DNA of 64,000 bases. Source: Bradyrhizobium erythrophlei (GTDB lineage Bacteria; Pseudomonadota; Alphaproteobacteria; Rhizobiales; Xanthobacteraceae). The translations under genes and the position numbers were made by a program. Positions within the stretch are counted from its first letter, which is position 1, and every line of letters starts with the position of its first letter. The notes beneath the pieces are model-generated. The model searched no databases, was not told where the DNA came from, and saw only the letters and a list, made by a program, of their open reading frames with translations. Positions 37,176 through 44,990 of the stretch are shown piece after piece. The DNA is taken from positions 2,108,001-2,172,000 of the forward strand of contig NZ_LT670849.1 of the NCBI RefSeq assembly GCF_900142985.1. The letters are read 5' to 3'.

Positions 37176-37662
37176 TGACGATCTCGCCTACCAAACCGTC
37201 GAAAAATAACCGCATGAAAATAAATCGAGCAGCAAAAGTGCAGCGCTTTACCTAATGGTATCTTTTCGATATTGTCTCCGTCAAGCTTCGGCCATATTCT
37301 TGGAGCCCGGCTTGGGGCAGTCAAGCGCTGTGGCGAATGCTGGCGCAAAACCGGCATTGATCGGGAAAGCGCCCACGTCCGTTGTTGGGCACTTTTCGGA
37401 CATGGCGCAAGGTGCGATTTGAGTCCGTTAAGCGCTCAAGGACGGACATCCACCAAGGCGTAATCACCTGCCAACCAGACGGATCGCCTTTAGCGCGGTT
37501 CGCGCCCAGACAGCGTGCCTGTTGGCAACAGTCCAACAACGATTGCAACCATGCCGGAAGGCTACGAAGGCACGGGGGCCAACCATCCCTGCTCGCTTTG
37601 GCCGCGTGACTGACCAGCCGTCAATGTTTTACGTCCACAAAACCCAGAACCTTCAGGATTCC
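37176..37662. other. Intergenic region between the FeeM-like gene and terS
   Basis: This 487-base gap should hold the promoter of the minus-strand FeeM-HDO operon and that of terS. Open frames on both strands look non-coding. No tRNA, repeat or transposase fragment was identified. Confidence 0.4.
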
Positions 37663-38016
37663 ATGGCTAGGCCAAGAAAACCGACCGCTATGCTCGAATT
37701 GCTCGGCGCATTCAAACGCAATCCAAACAGGAAGAGAGAACGACAAAATGAACCCATCGTAACGACGCCGCTCCCTGATCCACCACGACGGGTCCCGAAG
37801 CCGGTCAAGGAAACTTGGCAGGAAATGCGCGAACGCGGCTGGTGGCTGACAAGCGCCGATAGATTCCTCGTCGAAATCGCAGCTACGCTGATGGCACGAT
37901 ATCGGTTAGAGGAAATCAAATCCGGCGACGTATCGAATTTAATTGGCGTGCTAAGCAAGCTCGGATTCTCTCCGAGAGAACGCGGCGCGCTGAATCTGCC
38001 AACGCGGACGACTTAA
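37663..38016 (+). CDS. Phage terminase small subunit, P27 type
   Basis: A 117-residue protein starting MARPRKPTAMLELLGAFKRN, the family opening, with PKPVKETWQEM and SADRFLVEIAATLMARYR. The ending LSKLGFSPRERGALNLP is a strong P27-family signature. Small terminase subunits choose the DNA to be packaged. No large subunit was found in the element, which is typical for satellites that redirect a helper phage's packaging motor. ATG 37663 is preferred over the longer open frame. Confidence 0.88.
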   Translation: MARPRKPTAMLELLGAFKRNPNRKRERQNEPIVTTPLPDPPRRVPKPVKETWQEMRERGWWLTSADRFLVEIAATLMARYRLEEIKSGDVSNLIGVLSKLGFSPRERGALNLPTRTT

Positions 38017-38062
38017 CGTGCCGCGACCCACTCAACGATGCGGACTTCCTCACCGATTTGCT

Positions 38063-38338
38063 CTAATTTTTTAGACCGCGCTCGACCAATAAAGAACGAA
38101 GCTCGTCGATCCTTTGTGCAAAATCCAAAGCGTTGACCTTCAATACATCTAGCGCGAGGCTTCGATGACCCTCGCTTTCTAATTCGGCGATGCGGTCGTT
38201 AAAGGCGTTCAGTTCCTCTTCCAATCTTTGGATTTCACTTTCGACAGGGAACCTTTGTGCCGGAACCTTCTTTGCGACTGGTCGATCCTTAGGACGACCT
38301 GTCAGCCTATTACCGCCTCTTGAATTGTGAGTGGCCAT
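38063..38338 (-). CDS. Small coiled-coil protein opposite the terminase/protease genes
   Basis: A 91-residue protein, MATHNSRGGNRLTGRPKDRP, then a long heptad-rich helix EIQRLEEELNAFNDRIAELESEG. GGAGAAGGG precedes the ATG. It lies on the minus strand between terS and the second prohead protease gene. No family recognised; the basic start and helical body would suit a DNA- or protein-binding accessory. Confidence 0.6.
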   Translation of the reverse strand: MATHNSRGGNRLTGRPKDRPVAKKVPAQRFPVESEIQRLEEELNAFNDRIAELESEGHRSLALDVLKVNALDFAQRIDELRSLLVERGLKN

Positions 38339-38440
38339 CCCTTCTCCGCTAACGCCCGGCGAATCTAACTCGCGAGATATCATCGCGGCACACTACTAAA
38401 CACCACCATTGCTCTCAAATAGTTTTTAGGATTTAGACTC

Positions 38441-39031
38441 ATGGACCACATCTATTGCCCGCTCGAAATCAAAGCAGGCTCGAATGACGACGATGGAACG
38501 TTTGTCGGATACGGGTCAACATTCGGTAACGTTGACGACTATGGCGATACGGTAGCTCCCGGCGCGTTCCGAAAAACGATTGCAGACGCGAAGAGCGGCG
38601 CGGCTCAATGGCCTGCACTACTCTCACAACATTCCGATGTCCCTATCGGCATCTGGACCGGCATGGAAGAGGACGAACGCGGCTTGAAGCTGAAAGGCAA
38701 GCTGGCGATCAACACACGGCGCGGTGCGGACGCGTATGCGCTCTTGAAGATGAAACCACGCCCCGCGTTCAACGGGTTGAGTATTGGCTACAGGGCGAAA
38801 GACTTTGATTTACATAAATCAGGTTCGGGTCCGAACGGCGCGAAGCGAACGCTGAAGGCGGTTGATCTAGTAGAATGCAGCCTTGTGACAGTTCCCGCTG
38901 ACAGATTCGCTCGCGTTGGCGGTGTTAAGTCATGGCTTGAAGAAGAGTCCGAAGCGCCAGCCATGACGATTAAAGAACTGGCTTGGATGGATTTCGTGGC
39001 GTTGCGGCGGCTGACCGAGACTCGTCGGTGA
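38441..39031 (+). CDS. HK97-type prohead protease, copy 2
   Basis: A 196-residue U35 serine protease. H64 in PALLSQHSDVPIG and S114 in NGLSIGYRAKDF are the catalytic pair; FVGYGSTFGNVDDYGDTVAPGAF is the family start block. It is clearly diverged from the copy at 32257, so it is not a recent duplication. The position after terS follows HK97-type order, but the portal and capsid genes that should flank it are missing. Confidence 0.92.
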   Translation: MDHIYCPLEIKAGSNDDDGTFVGYGSTFGNVDDYGDTVAPGAFRKTIADAKSGAAQWPALLSQHSDVPIGIWTGMEEDERGLKLKGKLAINTRRGADAYALLKMKPRPAFNGLSIGYRAKDFDLHKSGSGPNGAKRTLKAVDLVECSLVTVPADRFARVGGVKSWLEEESEAPAMTIKELAWMDFVALRRLTETRR

Positions 39032-39043
39032 CAGATGACAGTC

Positions 39044-39679
39044 TTAGGGAGGGGAAGACGGCGCGAGTGTTTCAAATACCATGACTTTCCCGTCGGGGCC
39101 CTTCAAAGCGCAATACCAATGCCGCAAATTGTCCGGCGACCTGATGCGGTGTTGGTCTAGGAGGCCAAGCGTTTTCTTCGCGCATTCTGTCGCTTGGGTC
39201 AGGTTAACAGCACTATATGGCGGGCGAGACTGCAATCGTCTTAACTTCCCCCGATGTAAATAATTGCCAGTCCGGCCATACAGCCTAAGGAATTCATCTT
39301 TGGTCAAAGCGCTGCCTGCCGGAGCTTCGTCAATATGTACGGAACCCTTGGGGTTGCCGGGACCCGGCGGTAATACCTGAATCCTAACGGGTTCTGGGAA
39401 GGATGTTGCACTAAGGGGTGTGAGGCTTTTGATGATCTTGTCGGCGTCGTATTCGTCGCGAAGCTTTTTGAGATCATGTTGAGTGAAATCGCCATGTGCT
39501 ATCAGACAGCCCAATCCTACGATCTCGCACAATAGGCGAATTTGCAGGTAAATAAGTTCCTCAAGTATCATGTCGGGGAGCGATATCCTGCCGCTTAGCG
39601 CTGCGTCCATAGCTTCTACTCTGTATCGTGCTTCCTCCATCAAGTTAGCGTACAGAGATTTTGGCAATAGCTTCGACAT
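39044..39679 (-). CDS. Hypothetical element protein
   Basis: A 211-residue soluble protein. The helical N-terminal half contains YRVEAMDAALSGRISLPDM and IRLLCEIVGLGCLIAHGDF; the C-terminal half includes FLRLYGRTGNYLHRGKLRRL. No family was recognised. It is downstream of the XRE/GIY-YIG pair on the same strand, 23 bases after the GIY-YIG gene, and may belong to that operon. Confidence 0.6.
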   Translation of the reverse strand: MSKLLPKSLYANLMEEARYRVEAMDAALSGRISLPDMILEELIYLQIRLLCEIVGLGCLIAHGDFTQHDLKKLRDEYDADKIIKSLTPLSATSFPEPVRIQVLPPGPGNPKGSVHIDEAPAGSALTKDEFLRLYGRTGNYLHRGKLRRLQSRPPYSAVNLTQATECAKKTLGLLDQHRIRSPDNLRHWYCALKGPDGKVMVFETLAPSSPP

Positions 39680-39702
39680 CGTTCGCAGCTTTCGCGTTGC
39701 GC

Positions 39703-40410
39703 CTATTGGTATTTTCGACGCTTAAACGCGGCAACGTCTGCGCGATCAAGCTTAAACCATTCACCATTAGCTCGCTTGTCTGCAAAACGACGATGCCAAT
39801 AACCTTCGATACCGGCTGGATCGTCAGTCCTGATGGAGTGTTCGAGGGTAGCGCTGTCGGGCAGCGCCACACGTATTTCCTTAACACGCCGCTCCAATTC
39901 GTCGCTCCGGCCAATTTTGTAGTGTGAACCAGAACGGATCAGATAAACAAATCCTTCTTTTATATTGGACGGAATCACCGGAGTCGGTGCGAGGTTGGCA
40001 CTCAATATTTTTTCAATGTCGGCGCGGTTGTTCGCCACCGCCCATTCTAAAAGCTGACGCGGTACGTTCTTCAATGAACCGAACTGCCTTGTGATGCTCT
40101 TGGTGCTAGGGAACGCTTCATCAATCTTACTGTACATCCGAAGCTCCATCGCGGTCGGAAACTTCCGCAGATGGATGCAGGCTTCAGCGAGCTTTTCTAG
40201 AAAAAACTTCTCTTCATGTTTCTCCTGTTTAACATTCGGTTCGAAACCGGCTTCGGTGACGGCATCACCCCAACGTGCCCACAAAACTCCTCGCCATGCA
40301 CTTTGGCGGATACCAGTTTCATTCTCAAATGTACGCGAACCCGGAGGCTTCCCACCATCTGCTTCGGCGAGACGCTTTATTTCTCTTAGTATCGTTTCTC
40401 GCACAGTCAC
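39703..40410 (-). CDS. GIY-YIG family protein (T5orf172-like)
   Basis: A 235-residue protein. Residues 1-145 are helical and unlike known domains. The C-terminal part is a GIY-YIG nuclease-like fold: GFVYLIRSGSHYKIGRS, then LERRVKEI, and the distal EGYWHRRFADKRANGEWF. Family members are found in phages and satellites and may cut or bind DNA. It overlaps the XRE regulator gene by four bases, so the two are made together. Confidence 0.8.
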   Translation of the reverse strand: MTVRETILREIKRLAEADGGKPPGSRTFENETGIRQSAWRGVLWARWGDAVTEAGFEPNVKQEKHEEKFFLEKLAEACIHLRKFPTAMELRMYSKIDEAFPSTKSITRQFGSLKNVPRQLLEWAVANNRADIEKILSANLAPTPVIPSNIKEGFVYLIRSGSHYKIGRSDELERRVKEIRVALPDSATLEHSIRTDDPAGIEGYWHRRFADKRANGEWFKLDRADVAAFKRRKYQ

Positions 40411-40658
40411 TTCCCGCGCTTGATCTTCAGCTTTACGCCGACATACTTGCTATCGTTTTCGAAGATGATGCCAGCGCCTTCTAGGGAGCTCATCATTGCC
40501 GTCAAGTTGTCGGATCGCGGCTCGCGCTTACCAATTTCGAATTCGGCTACAGTCGATAAGGCTACGCCAGAAGACTCGGCTAGTTGAGTCTGCGACCATT
40601 TCAGAAGTGCCCTTGCTGCACGGCATTGGCTGGAATTCATGTTGGAGTTGTAGCGCAT
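40407..40658 (-). CDS. XRE-family transcriptional regulator
   Basis: An 83-residue (77 if starting at the second Met) Cro/C1-type protein. The helix-turn-helix is CRAARALLKWSQTQLAESSG, then VALSTVAEFEIGKREPR. Its divergent position relative to the excisionase-integrase module is that of a lysogeny-type switch repressor. It is coupled to the downstream GIY-YIG gene. Confidence 0.88.
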   Translation of the reverse strand: MRYNSNMNSSQCRAARALLKWSQTQLAESSGVALSTVAEFEIGKREPRSDNLTAMMSSLEGAGIIFENDSKYVGVKLKIKRGK

Positions 40659-40825
40659 TCCGTTTCACGGAGTCAGGCATTTTGTAACCAGTTTCGATGC
40701 GGCCGGATACCCGGAAGTGTATCGATTTTCGGTACAGCTAAGTCAGTATTTTTTATTGACTCCTCAATTTCTTGTACGCACACTTGGCGGGCCGCGAGAT
40801 TCCTTGCGGCTGTATAGGGGGATAC

Positions 40826-41200
40826 GTGCCAGCACCACACAAGAGGACTTTCAATCAATTCGGGACACAGAAATCGTTACCGCCTCACTTCGGGCAAATC
40901 GATCCACAAGCGCCGTTTGATCCCAAGCGGTTTTTTACTATGATGGATCGTCTCGGATTCAATCCGCACGTCGGATATCTGATCGACGAAGAAAAGATTC
41001 AGTTGATTTTAAAGTTGCCGCCTCCGTTGAAGACTGCGCTTCAGAAAAAACGCCTGAGGGACGTTTGTGCGTGGGAAGCAGCGCAAGACCCAACGCGAGA
41101 GAAGCAGTTCAACTATCTAAAAAACATTCTGACAAGTCTGAACTTCGGGTCGCGTGGTCCGTCTAGCGCTGGCAATCGATACTTCGAATGCGCGATATAG
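40826..41200 (+). CDS. Small element protein before the excisionase
   Basis: A 124-residue protein from GTG 40826, with AGGGGG six bases ahead: VPAPHKRTFNQFGTQKSLPP. It is Pro/Phe/Lys-rich with KRLRDVCAWEAAQ. No family recognised. A longer frame to 40772 exists but lacks a ribosome site. Position suggests an early gene of the excision module. Confidence 0.55.
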   Translation: MPAPHKRTFNQFGTQKSLPPHFGQIDPQAPFDPKRFFTMMDRLGFNPHVGYLIDEEKIQLILKLPPPLKTALQKKRLRDVCAWEAAQDPTREKQFNYLKNILTSLNFGSRGPSSAGNRYFECAI

Positions 41201-41260
41201 CCTAACGAGTTTTTTCAAACGCGGCCGTCCCGGTGGGGCGGCTTCTACATTTTAGGGGAA

Positions 41261-41599
41261 ATGAAATTGCGAGCTGCGAACGATAATGAACCGATTGGGA
41301 CTATCTACAAATTCGAGGAAGCCGCCGCTAAATTACGGGTTGGGAAACGCTCGCTTCAAGACATCATCAAGCGACATCCGCACTACGCAAAGAATGGCAG
41401 GACCTATCTGTTTTCTGAAAATGACATTCGATTAATTTGGGAGGGGATGCATTGTCACTCAAGCTCGTCAAGCGATCAGGTTCGGACCACTACTATCTCC
41501 GTGGCACCGTCCGCAAACAGTCTGTATTCGAAAGCACGGGCACTGACGACAAGAAGGCCGCAGAGGCAATCCGCATCAAACGTGAAGCTCGCCTCTTAG
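41261..41599 (+). CDS. Excisionase-like winged-helix protein
   Basis: A 112-residue protein. The first half is a MerR/excisionase HTH: IYKFEEAAAKLRVGKRSLQDI and RHPHYAKNGRTYLFSENDI. The Ser/Thr-rich second half is encoded in a different frame over the first 148 bases of the integrase gene. GGGGAA precedes the ATG. It should control direction of recombination. Confidence 0.75.
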   Translation: MKLRAANDNEPIGTIYKFEEAAAKLRVGKRSLQDIIKRHPHYAKNGRTYLFSENDIRLIWEGMHCHSSSSSDQVRTTTISVAPSANSLYSKARALTTRRPQRQSASNVKLAS

Positions 41600-42612
41600 A
41601 GGATAGTGTTTACGGCAAGCAATCTACCGTTACGTTCTTCGAAGCCGCGGTTTCATACATGGCGGGCGGTGGCTCACCTAGATTTCTAGGAGAGGAAAAG
41701 AATGGGCGCTGGACTCGTTTGCTTGGCCATTTCGAGAAAACGAAATTGCATTCCATTGGCCAAGACGAATTAGATGCTGCGGCAAATATTTTGTACCCCA
41801 ACACGTCTGCGGCGACTCGCAATAGGCAGTGCCACGCTCCTTTTATTACAGTTTGGAATCATGCCGTAAGGAACAAGTGGGCTGAACCACGGAAATGGGT
41901 TCGGCCTCGTAAGCCGAAGGGCACGACTGTAAAGCTGACCCCGAAGAAGTATCGGGCTGGGACAACGCCCGTGGCTTATGACTACGCCGCGAGGTTTGTG
42001 ATGGCGATGTCGCCAGCCCCAGCGATGCTTTTGACGACGATGTTTTACACCGGAATGCGCCCCATCGAATTGTTCGTCATGGAGGACTATCAGCTTAACA
42101 TCGAAGGTCGATGGGTCACGCTCGATGCAAGTAAGACCGGCGAACCTCGTGGCGTTCCCATGCACGAAGTATTGGTGCCGCTGTTCACCGGCCTTTGTAA
42201 GCGCGGCGGCTTCTTGTTCCGAACACCACGCGGCAAGCCATATGAGCCGAAGGAGGACGAAGGCGGCCAGATGAAAACTGCGATCAACGGTGCGCGGCGG
42301 CGGTCAGGAATTAGGGATATCTCGCCTTACACCGGGCGGCATTCGTGTTCGACGCAGTTGGTGGTCAACGGCATACACCCGCACATTAAGGATCAGATTA
42401 TGGGCCATGCGGTTGGCGACGATATGAGCCGTCATTATACCAACGTGCCGCAGCCTAAGTTGATCGAGGCCATTAATACCCTGCCGGTAATCAATGAGTG
42501 GGCAAATGCGCCGTGGATGAAGGACCCACTGAAGTGGGCCAACAGGCTCGCCGCAGGCACGGGCAAGCGAAACGACCTAGTGGGTCGAAGGGACGAAGTC
42601 GCTTTGCGCTAG
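41452..42612 (+). CDS. int: Tyrosine site-specific integrase
   Basis: A 386-residue tyrosine recombinase. Catalytic residues are R203 in FYTGMRPIEL, the arginine/histidine block YTGRHSCSTQL, the histidine of QIMGHAVGDD, and nucleophile Y329 in SRHYTNVP. An N-terminal arm/SAM-like domain spans about 60-170. The start is TTG 41452 with GGGAGGGG ahead; a TTG at 41437 is the alternative. It targets the tRNA-Thr 3' end. Confidence 0.94.
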   Translation: MSLKLVKRSGSDHYYLRGTVRKQSVFESTGTDDKKAAEAIRIKREARLLEDSVYGKQSTVTFFEAAVSYMAGGGSPRFLGEEKNGRWTRLLGHFEKTKLHSIGQDELDAAANILYPNTSAATRNRQCHAPFITVWNHAVRNKWAEPRKWVRPRKPKGTTVKLTPKKYRAGTTPVAYDYAARFVMAMSPAPAMLLTTMFYTGMRPIELFVMEDYQLNIEGRWVTLDASKTGEPRGVPMHEVLVPLFTGLCKRGGFLFRTPRGKPYEPKEDEGGQMKTAINGARRRSGIRDISPYTGRHSCSTQLVVNGIHPHIKDQIMGHAVGDDMSRHYTNVPQPKLIEAINTLPVINEWANAPWMKDPLKWANRLAAGTGKRNDLVGRRDEVALR

Positions 42613-42651
42613 CGCTTGAGAGCGGCGATGGCACCCGGTACCATGAGCCGC

Positions 42652-43404
42652 ATGGCTAGATGCACAGCACCAAGATTTGGCCACCGCACGGCGAGCGGTC
42701 GAGCGGCCTGCCCTGCATGCGGTGGGCGCGGCTACGGCGGTTATGGCGGCGGCTACAGCAGCTACAGTTCGTACTCGCCCCCATCCTACTCGCCCCCGTC
42801 TTACTCATCGTCGGGGAGTAGCGGGAGTGGCCGGAGTAGCGGCGGCGGGTCCGGCGGCCGCGTAAGGGCGCGATGGTCGCGAGCAGGCTCGTCCGTGACG
42901 TACACGCCGGCCGAGGTGCAAGCGCTCACGCCGGTCCGCGAGAGCGTCGAAAAACAAGCGTTCCTTGACCTTCGGGATATGTTTCTCTGCCATGCGTGGG
43001 ACGACCGCGAGGGGGCCGCCAAGGAACTCCACGACCTGCTTGAGGCACGCGGTGTCAAAGTCTGGTTCAGTGAGAAGGACGTAGGCCTCGGCGTGCCCTT
43101 GATGCGCGCCATCGATAAAGGCTTGGCGGCCTCGCGGATCGGAATCGTCCTTGTCACCCCAGCGCTGCTGCGCCGCCTGCCAACGGAAAGCATCGCCGAC
43201 AAAGAACTTTCGGTACTTCTAGCTGGTAACCGTCTCGTTCCCGTTGTTCACGGAACGACATACGAAGCCCTCCGTAACGTCAGCCCAATGCTCGCCTCTC
43301 GAACCGGCTTAGATACCGCAGAGAATACGATGGCAGAGGTCGCGACCAAGCTCGCCGATCTAGCCAATCCCAAACCTATCGCCGAGGAGGCGGCCCGCTC
43401 CTAG
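42652..43404 (+). CDS. TIR-domain protein with Gly/Ser/Tyr-rich N-terminus
   Basis: A 250-residue protein. The start has a CxxC knuckle (CPACGG, C20/C23), then a low-complexity GYGGYGGGYSSYSS-type stretch to residue 70, then a TIR domain (about 105-240). The first strand is DMFLCHAWDDREG, the BB-loop region is WFSEKDVGLG, and the likely catalytic glutamate is E175 in ADKELS. Bacterial TIR domains cleave NAD+ and act in anti-phage defence. It lies 39 bases after int and 88 bases before attR, a common defence-cargo spot. Other starts at 42616 and 42628 are possible. Confidence 0.82.
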   Translation: MARCTAPRFGHRTASGRAACPACGGRGYGGYGGGYSSYSSYSPPSYSPPSYSSSGSSGSGRSSGGGSGGRVRARWSRAGSSVTYTPAEVQALTPVRESVEKQAFLDLRDMFLCHAWDDREGAAKELHDLLEARGVKVWFSEKDVGLGVPLMRAIDKGLAASRIGIVLVTPALLRRLPTESIADKELSVLLAGNRLVPVVHGTTYEALRNVSPMLASRTGLDTAENTMAEVATKLADLANPKPIAEEAARS

Positions 43405-43416
43405 AACCGGCACACC

Positions 43417-43432
43417 CGTGCAAAATCCGTGC
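43417..43432 (+). repeat. Arm-type repeat, right end
   Basis: CGTGCAAAATCCGTGC, identical to 26791-26806, 60 bases inside attR. In the excised circle the two copies would flank the core in the same orientation. Confidence 0.6.
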
Positions 43433-43492
43433 GGTGTTCAAAAATAGCGTCAGAAGTTCTTGAAAAACATCACTTTCTAACTTTTGGCCCAA

Positions 43493-43540
43493 CCATTGGT
43501 AATGGAGAGGTCGACAGTTCAATCCTGTCTGGCAGCACCA
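43493..43540 (+). repeat. attR, 48-bp direct repeat
   Basis: Exact copy of 26641-26688, lacking the 5' half of a tRNA. It marks the original downstream end of tRNA-Thr and the right border of the element. Confidence 0.97.
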
Positions 43541-44101
43541 GCCCATCCCGACGGCTAGCGGATTCGAAGCTCGAGCCGTCGTCGTTAAGTTCCGCGATCG
43601 GCGCGAAGCAATCTCAAACCATCTTCCAGCATCGCGGGCGAGGCGACGAACGTCGAACGCACGAACAGCGTCGGAAACGATTGTCGTGACGCTTCAGCGC
43701 AAACCGGCGTGAAGGAATTTCGAGGTGCGCTTGACCGGCGACAGTATCCCTAAGAAGCCTGGTTTGGGTTCGAAGTGCCCAGCCCGAGGCGGCCAATCTC
43801 CGATATTCGAAGCGTTCACGAATTCGTTTGGATTGCGCCTGTGGGACCGCGCGCGATCTCGGCAACCGGTTCCCGCCGTTACCGTATTGCGATGCGCAAC
43901 TGCTTGAAATTAAGGCTTCTTTAAAGCTTCATTAAGCCGTCACTAAGCATAAATTTCTGTTGTTCCCCAATACGTTGGGTTCTCCCCAGGTGTGGCGGAT
44001 CGGTGACAGCTTTTTACCCAAAAGCTGGCTAAGTGCGCGCCATGGACGGCGCAGAATGCGCACGGTCTGAAAAACGTACTACTCTCTGGAGAAACCTACC
44101 A
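43541..44101. other. Intergenic region between attR and the porin gene
   Basis: This is native chromosome again. No gene is supported. The last 150 bases should carry the porin promoter; no FixK box was seen. Confidence 0.5.
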
Positions 44102-44830
44102 ATGAAGAAAGTTCTACTCGCAACTGTGGCTCTCGTCGCCCTCGGCGCGACCGTGCCAGCACTCGCAGCCGATCTTGCGGCACGCCCCCAGTACACCAAG
44201 GCGCCGGCCTATGCCGCTCCGCTCTATAACTGGACCGGCTTCTACATCGGCGGCCATCTCGGCGGCGTGTTCTCGGACAACAGCAACTTCGGCGGCCTCA
44301 CCACCGGCAACAACGGCAATGGCCGTTTCCTCGGCGGCGTGCAGGCTGGCGCCGACTATCAGTTCAACCCGAACTGGGTGATCGGTGCGGAAGCCCAGTA
44401 CTCCTGGATCGCCGGCAACAACGGCAGCGTCGTGTTCCCGGGCGGCTCCACCTACACCAACAACCAGCGCGGCCTCGGCTCGCTGACGGGCCGTATCGGC
44501 TACACCTGGGGTCCGGGCCTGCTCTACGTGAAGGGCGGCTATGCCTACTCCGACAACAACGAGTCGGTGGCGGTTGGCGGGACGCCGGTCGCGTTCGCGA
44601 CCACTGGCGATCATCAGAACGGCTACACCATCGGCGCCGGTCTGGAATACATGTTCACGCAGAACTGGTCGGGCAAGCTGGAGTATCAGTACTACAACTT
44701 CGGCAACGCCAGCTTCACCACGCCGGCCACGCTGGCTCAGTTCGGCAGCTTCCGCACCGACGACCACGTCGTGAAGGCGGGCATCAACTACCGTTTCAAC
44801 TGGGGAGGCCCGGTGGTCGCGAAGTACTGA
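44102..44830 (+). CDS. Outer-membrane beta-barrel porin, Omp25/Omp31 family
   Basis: A 242-residue protein. The signal peptide ends VPALAADLAAR; YNWTGFYIGGHLGGVFSD is the family block, followed by eight predicted amphipathic strands ending NYRFNWGGPVVAKY with a near-terminal aromatic. GGAGAAA precedes ATG 44102. A terminator follows at once, so it is a single-gene unit, probably abundant in the outer membrane. Confidence 0.93.
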   Translation: MKKVLLATVALVALGATVPALAADLAARPQYTKAPAYAAPLYNWTGFYIGGHLGGVFSDNSNFGGLTTGNNGNGRFLGGVQAGADYQFNPNWVIGAEAQYSWIAGNNGSVVFPGGSTYTNNQRGLGSLTGRIGYTWGPGLLYVKGGYAYSDNNESVAVGGTPVAFATTGDHQNGYTIGAGLEYMFTQNWSGKLEYQYYNFGNASFTTPATLAQFGSFRTDDHVVKAGINYRFNWGGPVVAKY

Positions 44831-44857
44831 TCTTCGTCTGATCACTTGGTGAGAGAA

Positions 44858-44885
44858 AAGGCCGGCGTAGCGCCGGCCTTTTTAA
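44858..44885 (+). terminator. Rho-independent terminator of the porin gene
   Basis: AAGGCCGGCG and CGCCGGCCTT pair around the loop TAG and are followed by TTTAATTTT. Confidence 0.92.
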
Positions 44886-44990
44886 TTTTGCCGCCTGCTG
44901 AAGCCCATATCGCCAATCCCGAATTGGCGATTGTGTTCGGTGGCCGCCGCGTCGATAGTGGCCGGACACCGAACGCAAACCGGATCGGGG

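Larger units (their letters stand above)
26641..43540. mobile_element. Integrative phage-satellite-like element in tRNA-Thr, about 16.9 kb
   Basis: Both ends carry the same 48 bases of the tRNA-Thr 3' half, and a tyrosine integrase with excisionase lies at the right end. Phage-type genes inside are a replication ATPase (33307), a small terminase subunit (37663), two prohead proteases (32257, 38441) and an XRE repressor-like gene (40407). No large terminase, portal, capsid or tail gene was recognised, so it is not a full prophage. Sampled lines inside are near 40-45% GC against about 62% in the flanking core. Cargo: FeeM-HDO operon (35044-37175) and TIR gene (42652). Confidence 0.93.

Noticed and set aside
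26641..43540. Complete prophage
   Set aside because: No large terminase, portal, major capsid, tail or lysis gene could be recognised.
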